Shown piece by piece: positions 7,829 through 15,674 of a DNA stretch of 64,000 nucleotides. This DNA comes from Pseudomonas karstica (GTDB taxonomy: Bacteria; Pseudomonadota; Gammaproteobacteria; Pseudomonadales; Pseudomonadaceae). The notes under the pieces were generated by a model. The model was not told where the DNA came from. It made no database searches and was given only the letters and a program-made list of their open reading frames with translations. The translations under genes were made by a program, and so were the position numbers. Position 1 is the stretch's first letter. Each line of letters opens with the position of its first letter. Where the stretch lies: positions 124,001 through 188,000 of the forward strand of contig NZ_WLYI01000001.1 of NCBI RefSeq assembly GCF_009707515.1, given 5' to 3'.

Positions 7829-8821
7829 ATGCTTCACTCTCATCTCACCACCCTCAACGCCGTCTCCCTGGTACTCGACACTTTCAAGGCCGCAGGCGTA
7901 CCCCACGAAGCACTGCTGGCTGGCAGCGGCATCTGCAGTGCCGACCTGAGCCGCGCCGACACGCGCATCACCACCAATCAGGAGATGCGCGTGTGCGCCA
8001 ACGCCGTGGCCTTGCGCCGGGACATCGGCCTGGAACTGGGCCAGCGCATGCATGTGTCGTCCTACGGCATGCTCGGTTACGCACTGTTGACCAGTGCCAC
8101 CTTCGGTGACGCTTTGCGCCTGGCGCTGCGCTACCCGGCGCTGTTGGGAACACTTTTTGAGTTAAGCCTGGTGGAAGATGGCCAACGTATCTGGTTCACC
8201 GCCGGCGATTATCGGGAGCCCCCGGCAATGGCCATATTCAATGTCGAGTTGTGCCTGGTCTCACTCAAGGTGATTTGCGACGACCTGCTCGGCCAAACCT
8301 TGCCACTGCTCGGTGCCCGTTTCGAGCACCCCGCGCCCGACTATCAGGCCCGCTATGCAGAACGCTTCGATTGTCCCTTGCAGTTTGAAGCAAGCACCAA
8401 CGCCTTCGCTTTCGACCGGCGTTGGCTCGATCAGCCCTTACCCTTGGCCGACACCATCACCCATCGTGCCATGAGCGATCGCTGCCGCAAGCAGAACCTT
8501 GAGTTCACCGGCCGCCAAGCTTGGTTGGGACGGATACGCCTGTTGCTCGCGGCGCAATTGAGCATGGCCCCCGGCATCGATGGCTTGGCCGAACAGATGA
8601 ATTGCTCGCCACGAACATTACGCCGACACCTGAATGACCTGGGTTGCAGCTATCAGGAGTTGCTGGACGAGCTACGCTTCGAACAGGCCAAGCAGTTGCT
8701 GGGCGAGGGGCAACTGCCGATCTATCGCATTGCCGAGCAATTGGGCTTCAGCGAAACCGCCAGCTTTCGACATGCGTTTGTACGCTGGAGCGGTGTAGCA
8801 CCCAGTCAGTTCCGGCCATGA
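7829..8821 (+). CDS. AraC-family transcriptional regulator with arabinose-binding-like N-domain
   Basis: The 330-residue protein ends with an AraC/XylS DNA-binding domain: first helix-turn-helix GLAEQMNCSPRTLRRHL near residue 255, second RIAEQLGFSETASFRHAF near 300, then the closing W-SGVAPSQFR. Residues 1-190 form the longer N-terminal domain seen in regulators such as OruR, with YGMLGYALLTSATFGDALRLA near 75. That domain senses a ligand in relatives. The next gene on the same strand is an acetylpolyamine deacetylase, so a polyamine-related signal is plausible but unproven. The ribosome site is buried in a hairpin. Confidence 0.9.
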   Translation: MLHSHLTTLNAVSLVLDTFKAAGVPHEALLAGSGICSADLSRADTRITTNQEMRVCANAVALRRDIGLELGQRMHVSSYGMLGYALLTSATFGDALRLALRYPALLGTLFELSLVEDGQRIWFTAGDYREPPAMAIFNVELCLVSLKVICDDLLGQTLPLLGARFEHPAPDYQARYAERFDCPLQFEASTNAFAFDRRWLDQPLPLADTITHRAMSDRCRKQNLEFTGRQAWLGRIRLLLAAQLSMAPGIDGLAEQMNCSPRTLRRHLNDLGCSYQELLDELRFEQAKQLLGEGQLPIYRIAEQLGFSETASFRHAFVRWSGVAPSQFRP

Positions 8822-8977
8822 TGCACCATGGGTGGACACACCCGCTTCATTGAGGGGCGAATAACGGACACACATGTTGGCCAGATTGATCCCCTTTTGG
8901 CCGCTCCTGCCATTCTCCAAAACCCTGCACGCCGCAACACTGCAAGGCATCCCAATCAGCTTGCGGAGAACAATAAT

Positions 8978-10018
8978 ATGCTGACGATCTACTCACACGA
9001 TCATCATCTGCACCACGGCCGTTGCGAATTGATGGACGGGCAACTGATGCCCTGCTTCGAAATGCCCTCCCGCGCCGACCACGTGCTGCAACGGGTCAAG
9101 GACCGTGAGCTGGGCCCGGTGCAAGCACCCCAGGACTTTGGCCTGGCACCACTGCAGCGCATTCACTGCCACCAGTACCTGGATTTCTTCCAAGGCGCCT
9201 GGCAGCGCTGGGCCGAATATGGCCAGGAGGGCGACCTGCTGCCCTACACCTGGCCCGCCCGTACTTTGCGCCGTATCTTGCCCACCAGCCTGCATGGCCA
9301 ACTGGGTTACTACAGCTTCGACGGCGGCGCGCCGATCACCGCCGGCACCTGGCAAGCGGCCTACAGCGCGGCTCAGGTGGCGCTGACCGCGCAGCAAGCC
9401 ATTGAGCAAGGCGCAGACGCAGCCTTCGCCCTGTGCCGCCCACCGGGGCACCATGCCGCCAGCGATTTAATGGGTGGGTATTGCTATCTCAACAACGCCG
9501 CTATCGCCGCCCAGGCGTTTCTCGATCAGGGCCGCAAGAAGGTGGCGATCCTGGATGTGGATTACCATCACGGCAACGGCACCCAATCGATTTTCTATGA
9601 GCGCAGTGACGTGCTCTTCACCTCTGTCCACGGGCATCCCGAAGCAGAGTTTCCGTTTTTTCTCGGCTATGCCGATGAGCTCGGTGAAGGTGCTGGCGAA
9701 GGTTTCAACTTCAATTATCCACTGCCGGCCGGCTCAGGCTGGAATACCTGGAGCGCCGCGCTTGAGCAGGCCTGCAACGAGATCAAGGGCTACCAGGCCG
9801 ACGTGATCGTCGTGTCCCTGGGCGTGGACACCTTCAAGGACGATCCCATCTCACAGTTCAAGCTCGATAGTCCGGATTACCTGGCCATGGGCCAACGCAT
9901 CGCCCAACTGGGCAAACCGACGCTGTTCGTGATGGAAGGTGGCTACGCCGTGGAAGAAATCGGCATCAACGCCGTGAACGTTCTCGAAGGCTTTGAACAC
10001 GAGAGGTCAGCGCAATGA
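8978..10018 (+). CDS. Histone-deacetylase-family acetylpolyamine amidohydrolase
   Basis: This is a zinc-dependent deacetylase of the class II HDAC/acetylpolyamine amidohydrolase family, of 346 residues. The active-site tandem RPPGHHA is near residue 155, the metal-binding DVDYHHGNGTQ near 195, and SLGVDTFKDDP near 285 supplies the second metal aspartate. MEGGYAVEEIG near the end carries the transition-state tyrosine. The ATG at 8978 (site GCGGAG) is preferred over an in-frame ATG 150 bases upstream, because the family begins at MLTIYS. The stop overlaps the start of a polyamine-binding protein by four bases. P. aeruginosa AphA and AphB have similar neighbours, so deacetylation of acetylputrescine or acetylcadaverine is inferred. 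Confidence 0.9.
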   Translation: MLTIYSHDHHLHHGRCELMDGQLMPCFEMPSRADHVLQRVKDRELGPVQAPQDFGLAPLQRIHCHQYLDFFQGAWQRWAEYGQEGDLLPYTWPARTLRRILPTSLHGQLGYYSFDGGAPITAGTWQAAYSAAQVALTAQQAIEQGADAAFALCRPPGHHAASDLMGGYCYLNNAAIAAQAFLDQGRKKVAILDVDYHHGNGTQSIFYERSDVLFTSVHGHPEAEFPFFLGYADELGEGAGEGFNFNYPLPAGSGWNTWSAALEQACNEIKGYQADVIVVSLGVDTFKDDPISQFKLDSPDYLAMGQRIAQLGKPTLFVMEGGYAVEEIGINAVNVLEGFEHERSAQ

Positions 10019-11106
10019 ACATGCTCAAGTCCCTGGTCCTGTGCGCCGCGCTCCTGGGTGGAGGCGTCCACGCCGAAGAAAAAACCCTGCGGGTCTACAA
10101 CTGGTTCGACTACATCACCCCCAAAGCCCTGGAAGACTTCAAGGCCCAGAACCCGCAGATCAAACTGATCTACGACATCTTCGACACCAACGAAGCCCTG
10201 GAAGCCAAGCTGCTGACCGGCAATTCGGGTTACGACGTGGTGGTGCCATCCAACGTGTTCCTGGCCAAGCAGATCGAAGCCGGTGTGTTCCAGCCCCTGG
10301 ACCGCAGCCAGTTACCGAACTGGAATCACCTCGATCCCAAACTGATGAAGTTGATCGAAGCCAACGACCCGGGCAACCAATACGCCGTGCCCTACATGTA
10401 CGGCACCATCCTGATCGGTTTCAACCCCGACAAAGTCAAGGCCGCGCTGGGCGCCGACGCGCCAGTGGACAGCTGGGACCTGATCTTCAAGGAAGAGAAC
10501 ATCAGTAAGCTCAAGCAATGCGGTGTCGCACTGCTGGATTCGCCGTCGGAAATCCTGCCCCTGGCCTTGCAGCACCTGGGCCTGGACCCCAACAGCAGCG
10601 ACCCCAAGGACTATACAAAAGCCGAAGCGCTGCTGATGAAGATCCGCCCCTACATCACCTACTTTCACTCCTCCAAATACATGGCCGATATCGCCAACGG
10701 TGACATCTGCGTAGCCGTTGGTTACTCCGGCAGTTTTTCCCAGGCTGCCAACCGGGCCAAAGAGGCGAAGAACGGCGTGACCGTGGACATGCGCCTGCCC
10801 AAAGAGGGCGCACCGATCTGGTTCGATATGCTTGCCATTCCCAAGGGCGCAAAAAATCCGCAGGACGCCTACACCTTCATCAATTACCTGCTGCAACCTC
10901 AAGTGATCGCGCCCATCAGTGATTTTGTCGGCTACCCCAACCCCAACAAGGACGCCACCGAACAGGTCGACCCGGGGATTCGCAACAACCCCAACCTGTA
11001 CCCGACCGAAGCTGCCATGGCCACGCTGTACACCTTGAAACCGCTGGCCAGCAAGGCCGAGCGCGCCAGGACCCGGGCCTGGACCAAGATCAAGTCCGGG
11101 ACCTGA
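10015..11106 (+). CDS. Periplasmic polyamine-binding protein (PotF/SpuD-like)
   Basis: This 363-residue solute-binding protein has a signal peptide (MNMLKSLVLCAALLGGGVHA) and opens with TLRVYNWFDYITP, the typical start of the PotF/PotD family. YDVVVPSN and YAVPYMYGT line the ligand site in relatives, and a late IWFDMLAIPKGA supports the same assignment. Translation is coupled to the deacetylase by an ATGA overlap. No permease or ATPase gene is adjacent, so the protein would have to use another polyamine ABC system or act as a sensor partner. The exact ligand is unknown. Confidence 0.92.
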   Translation: MNMLKSLVLCAALLGGGVHAEEKTLRVYNWFDYITPKALEDFKAQNPQIKLIYDIFDTNEALEAKLLTGNSGYDVVVPSNVFLAKQIEAGVFQPLDRSQLPNWNHLDPKLMKLIEANDPGNQYAVPYMYGTILIGFNPDKVKAALGADAPVDSWDLIFKEENISKLKQCGVALLDSPSEILPLALQHLGLDPNSSDPKDYTKAEALLMKIRPYITYFHSSKYMADIANGDICVAVGYSGSFSQAANRAKEAKNGVTVDMRLPKEGAPIWFDMLAIPKGAKNPQDAYTFINYLLQPQVIAPISDFVGYPNPNKDATEQVDPGIRNNPNLYPTEAAMATLYTLKPLASKAERARTRAWTKIKSGT

Positions 11107-11117
11107 GGATCGCTGCG

Positions 11118-12668
11118 TTAACGGGTCTGCCACGCCTTGCGCAAACGTAGCAATGCCTCGGTGATGGCGGCTTCAGGCACCGCCGCAAACCCCAGCACCA
11201 AGCCGGCGCGCTGATCCGGCGGGGTGCTGGAGTCCAGTAGCCAATAACTACTCAACCCGGTGACTTCGACCTCCACCGCCCGCGCCTGGGCCAGCAGTTC
11301 CTGCTCACGGGCCAGGCTGTCCACGGGCACGGTGAGGTGCAACCCAGCCGCCACATTGGGCAGGCTGCCCACTCCGGACAGGTCATCAGGCCAACCGGCC
11401 AGCAAGGCATTACGCCGACTCAACGCGGCGCGCCGCATGCGCCGGATATGCCGCTGGAAATGCCCCGCGGCCATAAATTCGGCCATCACCGCCTGAGTAC
11501 TGACTTCCGAATGCCGGACATCCACAGCGCGGCGCCGGGTAAACGCTTCTACACATCCCGGCGGCAACACCAGGTAACCCAGGCGCAGCGCGGGAAAGGC
11601 CACCTTGCCAAACGTGCCGACGTATAGCACCCGCCCATTGCCGTCCAGCGCCGCCAACGGGGCCAGGGGCGCGCCGCTGTAGCGGTACTCGCCGTCGTAG
11701 TCATCCTCGATGATCCAACCGCCGCTGCGCTCGGCCCAGGCCAGCAATTCCAGGCGCCGGGCCAGGCTCATGACCACGCCTGTCGGGTATTGATGCGACG
11801 GCGTGACATAGGCCAGGCGGCAATCACTGAGTGCGTTGAGGGCCGTGCAGTCGATGCCGTCACTGTCCACCGCCACGCCGTGGAGTGTTGCGCCGGCAAT
11901 CGCGAACGCATGCCCGGCCGCCCGGTAGCCTGGGTTTTCAATCGCCACCGTGTCCCCTGGCGCCACCAGCAACTGTGCACAAAGGCTTATTCCCTGCTGT
12001 GCGCCGCTGGTGATCACTATTTGTTCAGCGGTGCATTGCATGCCCCGTGAACTGCGCAAATAGGCCGCGATCAGGCTCCGCAGCCGCTCATCCCCTGCCG
12101 GATTGCCATAACACAGTTGTTGCAGGTCCGGCTTGCGCCAGAAAGCCGCGCTCAGCTTGGCCCAGACGTCGAACGGGAACAGGTCGAAGGCCGGTACGCC
12201 CACGCGAAACGCCCGTGGCGGGCCGGTGGGAGGCAACGGTAAATGGTTACTTTCCAACCGGGCAATAACCGGACTGTGGATAACTTTTCTGGATGAATCC
12301 CCAGGTAAATCCACTCGATTTGTGGATAAGGTTGGGGATAAGCCTGTTGAAAACCCTGTGGACAGTTTTGTGGATAGTTTTTTTACCGCGCCTTCGGTTG
12401 TCGGTAATTTCGCCACATACGTGCCATCGCCGACCCGGCCCTCAATGAAACCTTCGGCGAAGAGTTGATCGTAGGCCCTGACTACGCTGTTGCGGGAAAT
12501 CGACAGGGCCGCCGCCAGGTCCCGGCTGGCCGGCAACCGCGTGCCACTGACCAGACGCCCGTCCAGCACCCGTTGACGCAAGGCCTGATACAACTGGCGT
12601 GTCAGCCCCAGACGCCGATCCAGCTCGATCCCGGCAGGGTTGAACGACAAGGGTGGCTCTAACGGCAT
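11118..12668 (-). CDS. MocR/PdxR-type regulator (GntR head, aminotransferase-like body)
   Basis: The protein has 516 residues. A GntR winged helix lies at 15-80 (LVSGTRLPASRDLAAALSIS) and a fold-type I aminotransferase domain at about 145-510. The pyridoxal-phosphate segment is YVGTFGKVAFPALRLGYLV, with the Schiff-base lysine, and IIEDDYDGEY holds the PLP aspartate. MocR regulators sense vitamin B6 forms or amino acids. The linker (about residues 98-118) is a run of L-S-T repeats encoded by DnaA-box-like DNA (see 12275-12377). The ATG at 12668 is chosen for its GGAGTG site. The gene diverges from a PaiB-like FMN-protein gene across direct TGGACC repeats, the usual operator style of MocR proteins. 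Confidence 0.9.
   Translation of the reverse strand: MPLEPPLSFNPAGIELDRRLGLTRQLYQALRQRVLDGRLVSGTRLPASRDLAAALSISRNSVVRAYDQLFAEGFIEGRVGDGTYVAKLPTTEGAVKKLSTKLSTGFSTGLSPTLSTNRVDLPGDSSRKVIHSPVIARLESNHLPLPPTGPPRAFRVGVPAFDLFPFDVWAKLSAAFWRKPDLQQLCYGNPAGDERLRSLIAAYLRSSRGMQCTAEQIVITSGAQQGISLCAQLLVAPGDTVAIENPGYRAAGHAFAIAGATLHGVAVDSDGIDCTALNALSDCRLAYVTPSHQYPTGVVMSLARRLELLAWAERSGGWIIEDDYDGEYRYSGAPLAPLAALDGNGRVLYVGTFGKVAFPALRLGYLVLPPGCVEAFTRRRAVDVRHSEVSTQAVMAEFMAAGHFQRHIRRMRRAALSRRNALLAGWPDDLSGVGSLPNVAAGLHLTVPVDSLAREQELLAQARAVEVEVTGLSSYWLLDSSTPPDQRAGLVLGFAAVPEAAITEALLRLRKAWQTR
12275..12377. other. Cluster of DnaA-box 9-mers inside the MocR linker
   Basis: Five DnaA-box-like 9-mers lie in 103 bp, all in one orientation. 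TGTGGATAA at 12275 and 12321 is the reverse complement of the consensus TTATCCACA. TGGGGATAA (12333), TGTGGACAG (12357) and TGTGGATAG (12369) are one- or two-mismatch versions. Read as protein on the minus strand, TTA-TCC-ACA is Leu-Ser-Thr, so the boxes coincide with a four-residue repeat. Whether DnaA binds is unknown. Confidence 0.6.
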
Positions 12669-12686
12669 GGCAAACACTCCGCGAAT

Positions 12687-12705
12687 TGGACCTATGAAAT
12701 GGACC
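12687..12705. promoter_or_regulatory. Direct TGGACC repeats, candidate MocR operator
   Basis: TGGACC occurs at 12687 and 12700, a spacing of 13 bases, with a weaker TGGCTC at 12711. They sit just upstream of a promoter for the FMN-protein gene. Direct repeats upstream of a divergent promoter are the known binding pattern of MocR/PdxR regulators. Confidence 0.5.
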
Positions 12706-12716
12706 AAAGATGGCTC

Positions 12717-12745
12717 TTACAACGAACCATTAGCCTGCCTAGGAT
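12717..12745 (+). promoter_or_regulatory. Candidate promoter of the PaiB-like gene
   Basis: TTACAA (-35, 12717-12722) and TAGGAT (-10, 12740-12745) are separated by 17 bases. The start site would be near 12752, about 20 bases before the ATG. The TGGACC repeats end 11 bases upstream of the -35 box. Confidence 0.45.
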
Positions 12746-12771
12746 GCAGGCATTCGCCAAGGAAAATAATC

Positions 12772-13407
12772 ATGTACACGCCCCGCGCCTTTGCCCTCGA
12801 CGACTTGCCCGAAATCCAGCAACTGATCCAGCACACGCGCCTGGCTCAACTGGTGACCTTTGGTGAGCAAGGCCTGCTAGCCAGCCACTTGCCGCTGCTG
12901 CTCAACCCTGATGAAGGTCCGAACGGCACGCTCTACGGGCATATGGCCAAGGCCAATCGCCAGTGGCAAGACCTACAGAACGGCGCCGAGACGCTGGTGA
13001 TTTTTGCCGGCGCCGAGGCGTATATCAGCCCCGCGTTTTACCCAGCCAAGGCCGAACACGGCAAAGTCGTACCGACCTGGAATTACCTTGCGGTCCACGC
13101 TTATGGCAAGGCCGAGGTGTTCACCGATGCGGAGCGCCTGCTCAAGCTGGTCAGCGCCCTGACCCAGCGCCACGAAGCCGGCCGCGCCCAGCCGTGGAGC
13201 GTCAATGATGCTCCGGCCGACTATATTGACAGCATGCTCAAGGCTATCGTCGGCTTCGCCCTGCCGGTCGAGCGCCTGGAAGGCAAACGCAAACTCAGCC
13301 AGAACCGCAGCGCAGCAGACATCGCCGGCGTGCGCGAAGGGCTGGCCGCCAGCCCCGATGTGCGCGACCAGACCCTCGCGCGATTTATGCCCAAGGAGCC
13401 CGTATGA
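12772..13407 (+). CDS. PaiB-like FMN-binding protein
   Basis: This 211-residue protein of the FMN-binding negative regulator (PaiB) family has a split-barrel flavin fold related to pyridoxamine phosphate oxidase. Visible family features are the start MYTPRAFALDD, LASHLPLLL near residue 35, YGHMAKANRQW near 57, and the signature VVPTWNYLAVHAYG near 100. KLSQNRSAAD near the end is also conserved. The role is uncertain in most species. It faces a MocR regulator, which probably controls it, and it overlaps the following acetyltransferase gene by four bases. Confidence 0.9.
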   Translation: MYTPRAFALDDLPEIQQLIQHTRLAQLVTFGEQGLLASHLPLLLNPDEGPNGTLYGHMAKANRQWQDLQNGAETLVIFAGAEAYISPAFYPAKAEHGKVVPTWNYLAVHAYGKAEVFTDAERLLKLVSALTQRHEAGRAQPWSVNDAPADYIDSMLKAIVGFALPVERLEGKRKLSQNRSAADIAGVREGLAASPDVRDQTLARFMPKEPV

Positions 13408-13850
13408 GCCCGCTCGACATCCGCCCAGTCACTGCCGCCGATCACGCTGCGTGGTTGCCGCTGTGGCAGGCATACCTGCGTTTTTACAACACCGAACTGC
13501 CAGATGCAGTCAGCACCAGCACTTGGCAACGGATGCTCGACGCCAGCGAGCCGACCCACTCGGCCCTCGCCTGGCAGGCCGGCAAAGCAGTAGGCATGGT
13601 CAACTTCATCTACCACCGCTCCAACTGGAGCATCGAGCGCTCCTGCTACCTGCAAGACTTGTTTGTGGATCCGGACCAGCGTGGCACCGGAATTGGCCGC
13701 CAGTTGATCGAATGTGTCTACGCCACAGCCAAGGCCGACGGTTGCTGCAAGGTCCACTGGTTGACCCATGAGAGCAACGCCACCGCCATTCAACTCTACG
13801 AGCGCATCGCCGAACGTCCTGGTTTGATCCAGTTTCGCAAAGGCCTTTAA
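13404..13850 (+). CDS. GNAT-family N-acetyltransferase
   Basis: This 148-residue single GNAT domain carries the acetyl-CoA-binding motif A, DLFVDPDQRGTGIGRQLI, at about residues 87-104, and an N-A-x-x-L-Y-like motif B (SNATAIQLYERI) near 130. The substrate is unknown. It starts within the last codons of the FMN-protein gene (ATGA overlap), and a second GNAT gene follows ten bases after its stop, so the three form one operon downstream of the MocR-controlled promoter. Co-occurrence with a PaiB-like protein recalls the Bacillus pai locus, which also pairs a GNAT enzyme with PaiB. Confidence 0.92.
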   Translation: MSPLDIRPVTAADHAAWLPLWQAYLRFYNTELPDAVSTSTWQRMLDASEPTHSALAWQAGKAVGMVNFIYHRSNWSIERSCYLQDLFVDPDQRGTGIGRQLIECVYATAKADGCCKVHWLTHESNATAIQLYERIAERPGLIQFRKGL

Positions 13851-13860
13851 GGAGCACCGC

Positions 13861-14532
13861 ATGTCGACATCGCTGGCAGACTGGAAAGGCGTCGCCGCGC
13901 CTGCCGTTCAACTGATCGAAGGGCGTTTCATCCGCCTGGAAAAACTCGACCCGCCCCGTCACGGCGATGGGTTGTGGCGAGCCCTCGAAGGCCCTGGCGC
14001 CGATCCTAAATTGTGGGACTATTTACCTTACGGCCCGTTTTCCGAGCGCGCCGCCTTCGATGCCTGGTTGAACAACCACACGGCCAACAGCGACCCGTAT
14101 TTTTTCAGTGTCATCGACCGCGAAAGTGGCGAGGTGCAGGGTATTCTCAGCCTGATGTCCATCGTCCCAACCCAAGGCCGTATCGAAATCGGCCACGTCA
14201 CCTTCGGCGCGCCGATGCAACGCTCGCCGAAAAGTACCGAAGCCGTTTACCTGCTGGCCAAATACGCCTTCGAGCAGGGCTACCGCCGCCTGGAATGGAA
14301 ATGCAACAACGCTAACGCCCGCTCAAAATATGCGGCCGAGCGGCTGGGGTTCAGTTTTGAAGGGGTGTTTCGCCAGCACATGGTGGTCAAGGGGCAGAAC
14401 CGCGATACCGCGTGGTATTCGATGATCGACTCCCAGTGGCCAGCGATTGGAGCGGGGTTCGAGGCGTGGTTGTCAGCGGAAAACCAGCAGGGCGATCGAC
14501 AGGTGAGAACCCTGGCGCAATGCCGGGCCTGA
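13861..14532 (+). CDS. GNAT-family N-acetyltransferase, RimJ/RimL type
   Basis: This 223-residue acetyltransferase has the RimJ/RimL layout. RLEKLDPPRHGDGLWRAL opens the domain, IEIGHVTFGAPMQRSPKSTE near residue 100 corresponds to the CoA-binding loop, and LEWKCNNANARSKYAAERLGF near 145 is the usual end motif with asparagines and serine. Relatives acetylate ribosomal-protein or other amino termini, or small molecules; the substrate here is unknown. An AAGGAG site precedes the ATG. It is the last gene of the FMN-protein operon and is followed by a REP pair. Confidence 0.92.
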   Translation: MSTSLADWKGVAAPAVQLIEGRFIRLEKLDPPRHGDGLWRALEGPGADPKLWDYLPYGPFSERAAFDAWLNNHTANSDPYFFSVIDRESGEVQGILSLMSIVPTQGRIEIGHVTFGAPMQRSPKSTEAVYLLAKYAFEQGYRRLEWKCNNANARSKYAAERLGFSFEGVFRQHMVVKGQNRDTAWYSMIDSQWPAIGAGFEAWLSAENQQGDRQVRTLAQCRA

Positions 14533-14544
14533 CACCACATCCAT

Positions 14545-14644
14545 TGTAGGAGCGAGCTTGCTCGCGAAAGTCTCGAAAGCGCCGCGTTCAACCCGCGAAC
14601 CCGCGTTATCGTTCACCACCTTCGTGAACAAGCTCGCTCCTACA
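14545..14644. repeat. Inverted pair of Pseudomonas REP elements
   Basis: The left copy starts TGTAGGAGCGAGCTTGCTCG at 14545. The right copy is inverted and ends AAGCTCGCTCCTACA at 14644. It is the same family as at 4927. It lies between convergent genes, where it may act as a terminator or mRNA stabiliser. Confidence 0.9.
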
Positions 14645-14655
14645 GTTACCTTTTC

Positions 14656-15600
14656 CTACAAGTTGCTACGAAGTTTTTGCGCCAACACCGCAATATGCTC
14701 CGGCCCGATTCCACAGCAACCACCCAAATGGCTGGCACCACGCGCCTGCCAATCGGCCGCCCAGTGCAGGTAGCCGGGTGGGTCGAGGTCTTCGCGCAGC
14801 GGGTCCAGGCCATCGTTGGCCGTGGCTTCCTTGGGCTGCGGCGGGAAGGCGTTGGCGTAGGCACCGATTTGAATCGTCACCCCCAGGCGCTCGAAGGTTT
14901 GGCGCGCGGCATCAATCGCTGCGCCGATCACTTCCGGCTGGCTGCAATTGAACAACAATACTTGCACACCCAACTGCGCAGCCGCCTCGGCCGCGTCCGC
15001 CACCGGCTCGCCGGAGCGCAGGCGCGGCACTTCGTCGGTGTCTTCATCTTTCAAGGTAAACGACAGCCAGAACGGTTTGCCATCCTGTGGCAGGCCGGCA
15101 TGAATCGCCTGCGCCTCGACGATCGAACTCTGGGTTTCCGCCAGCCACAAATCGACATGTGGCGCCAAACCCTGCACCAACGGCGTGAGCAGCTCCGAGA
15201 CGCGCTGCGCTTCAAACAAGTCTGGGCGGTAGGAACCAAACAACGGCGGCAGTGAACCGGCCACACGCACGGCTTGGCCCGAAGCCTTCACGGCCCGTCG
15301 CGCCAACTCACCCGCCAGCGCAGCCAAGGCTTGGCCTTCTTGCGCAAACCGCGCTTCACCAATATGAAACGGCACCACCGCGTAGCTGTTACTGGTAATC
15401 ACGTCGGCGCCGCTCTGGATATAGGCCGCATGTACAGCCTCCACCGCTTGCGGGGCTTCACTCAGCGCCAGTGCCGACCATTCAGGTTGCCGGAATGGTG
15501 CGCCACGGCGTTGCAGCTCACGGCCCATACCGCCGTCGAGAATTACTGTGCTTGCTGAGTCCATATAGCGTTTACTCATATGCTTATGAAAATAACTCAC
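14656..15600 (-). CDS. Homocysteine S-methyltransferase (MmuM-like)
   Basis: This zinc enzyme transfers a methyl group, usually from S-methylmethionine, to homocysteine, giving methionine. LDGGMGRELQRRG near residue 21 is the N-terminal motif. FNCSQPE near 220 and LGGCCGIGPEHI near the end provide the three zinc-binding cysteines. The length, about 300, matches single-domain MmuM-type enzymes. The frame opens with a GTG at 15600; ATG codons at 15579 or 15564 are alternatives and none has a strong ribosome site. The gene diverges from an amino-acid ABC importer (SBP plus permease), suggesting that the importer brings in the methyl donor or a related amino acid. Confidence 0.9.
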   Translation of the reverse strand: MSYFHKHMSKRYMDSASTVILDGGMGRELQRRGAPFRQPEWSALALSEAPQAVEAVHAAYIQSGADVITSNSYAVVPFHIGEARFAQEGQALAALAGELARRAVKASGQAVRVAGSLPPLFGSYRPDLFEAQRVSELLTPLVQGLAPHVDLWLAETQSSIVEAQAIHAGLPQDGKPFWLSFTLKDEDTDEVPRLRSGEPVADAAEAAAQLGVQVLLFNCSQPEVIGAAIDAARQTFERLGVTIQIGAYANAFPPQPKEATANDGLDPLREDLDPPGYLHWAADWQARGASHLGGCCGIGPEHIAVLAQKLRSNL

Positions 15601-15674
15601 TATGAGAGTCGTTCTTATAACTATTTAATGCGTACCACTCGGTTAATAACAACCTCTTTTTTCAGGTATCGATT

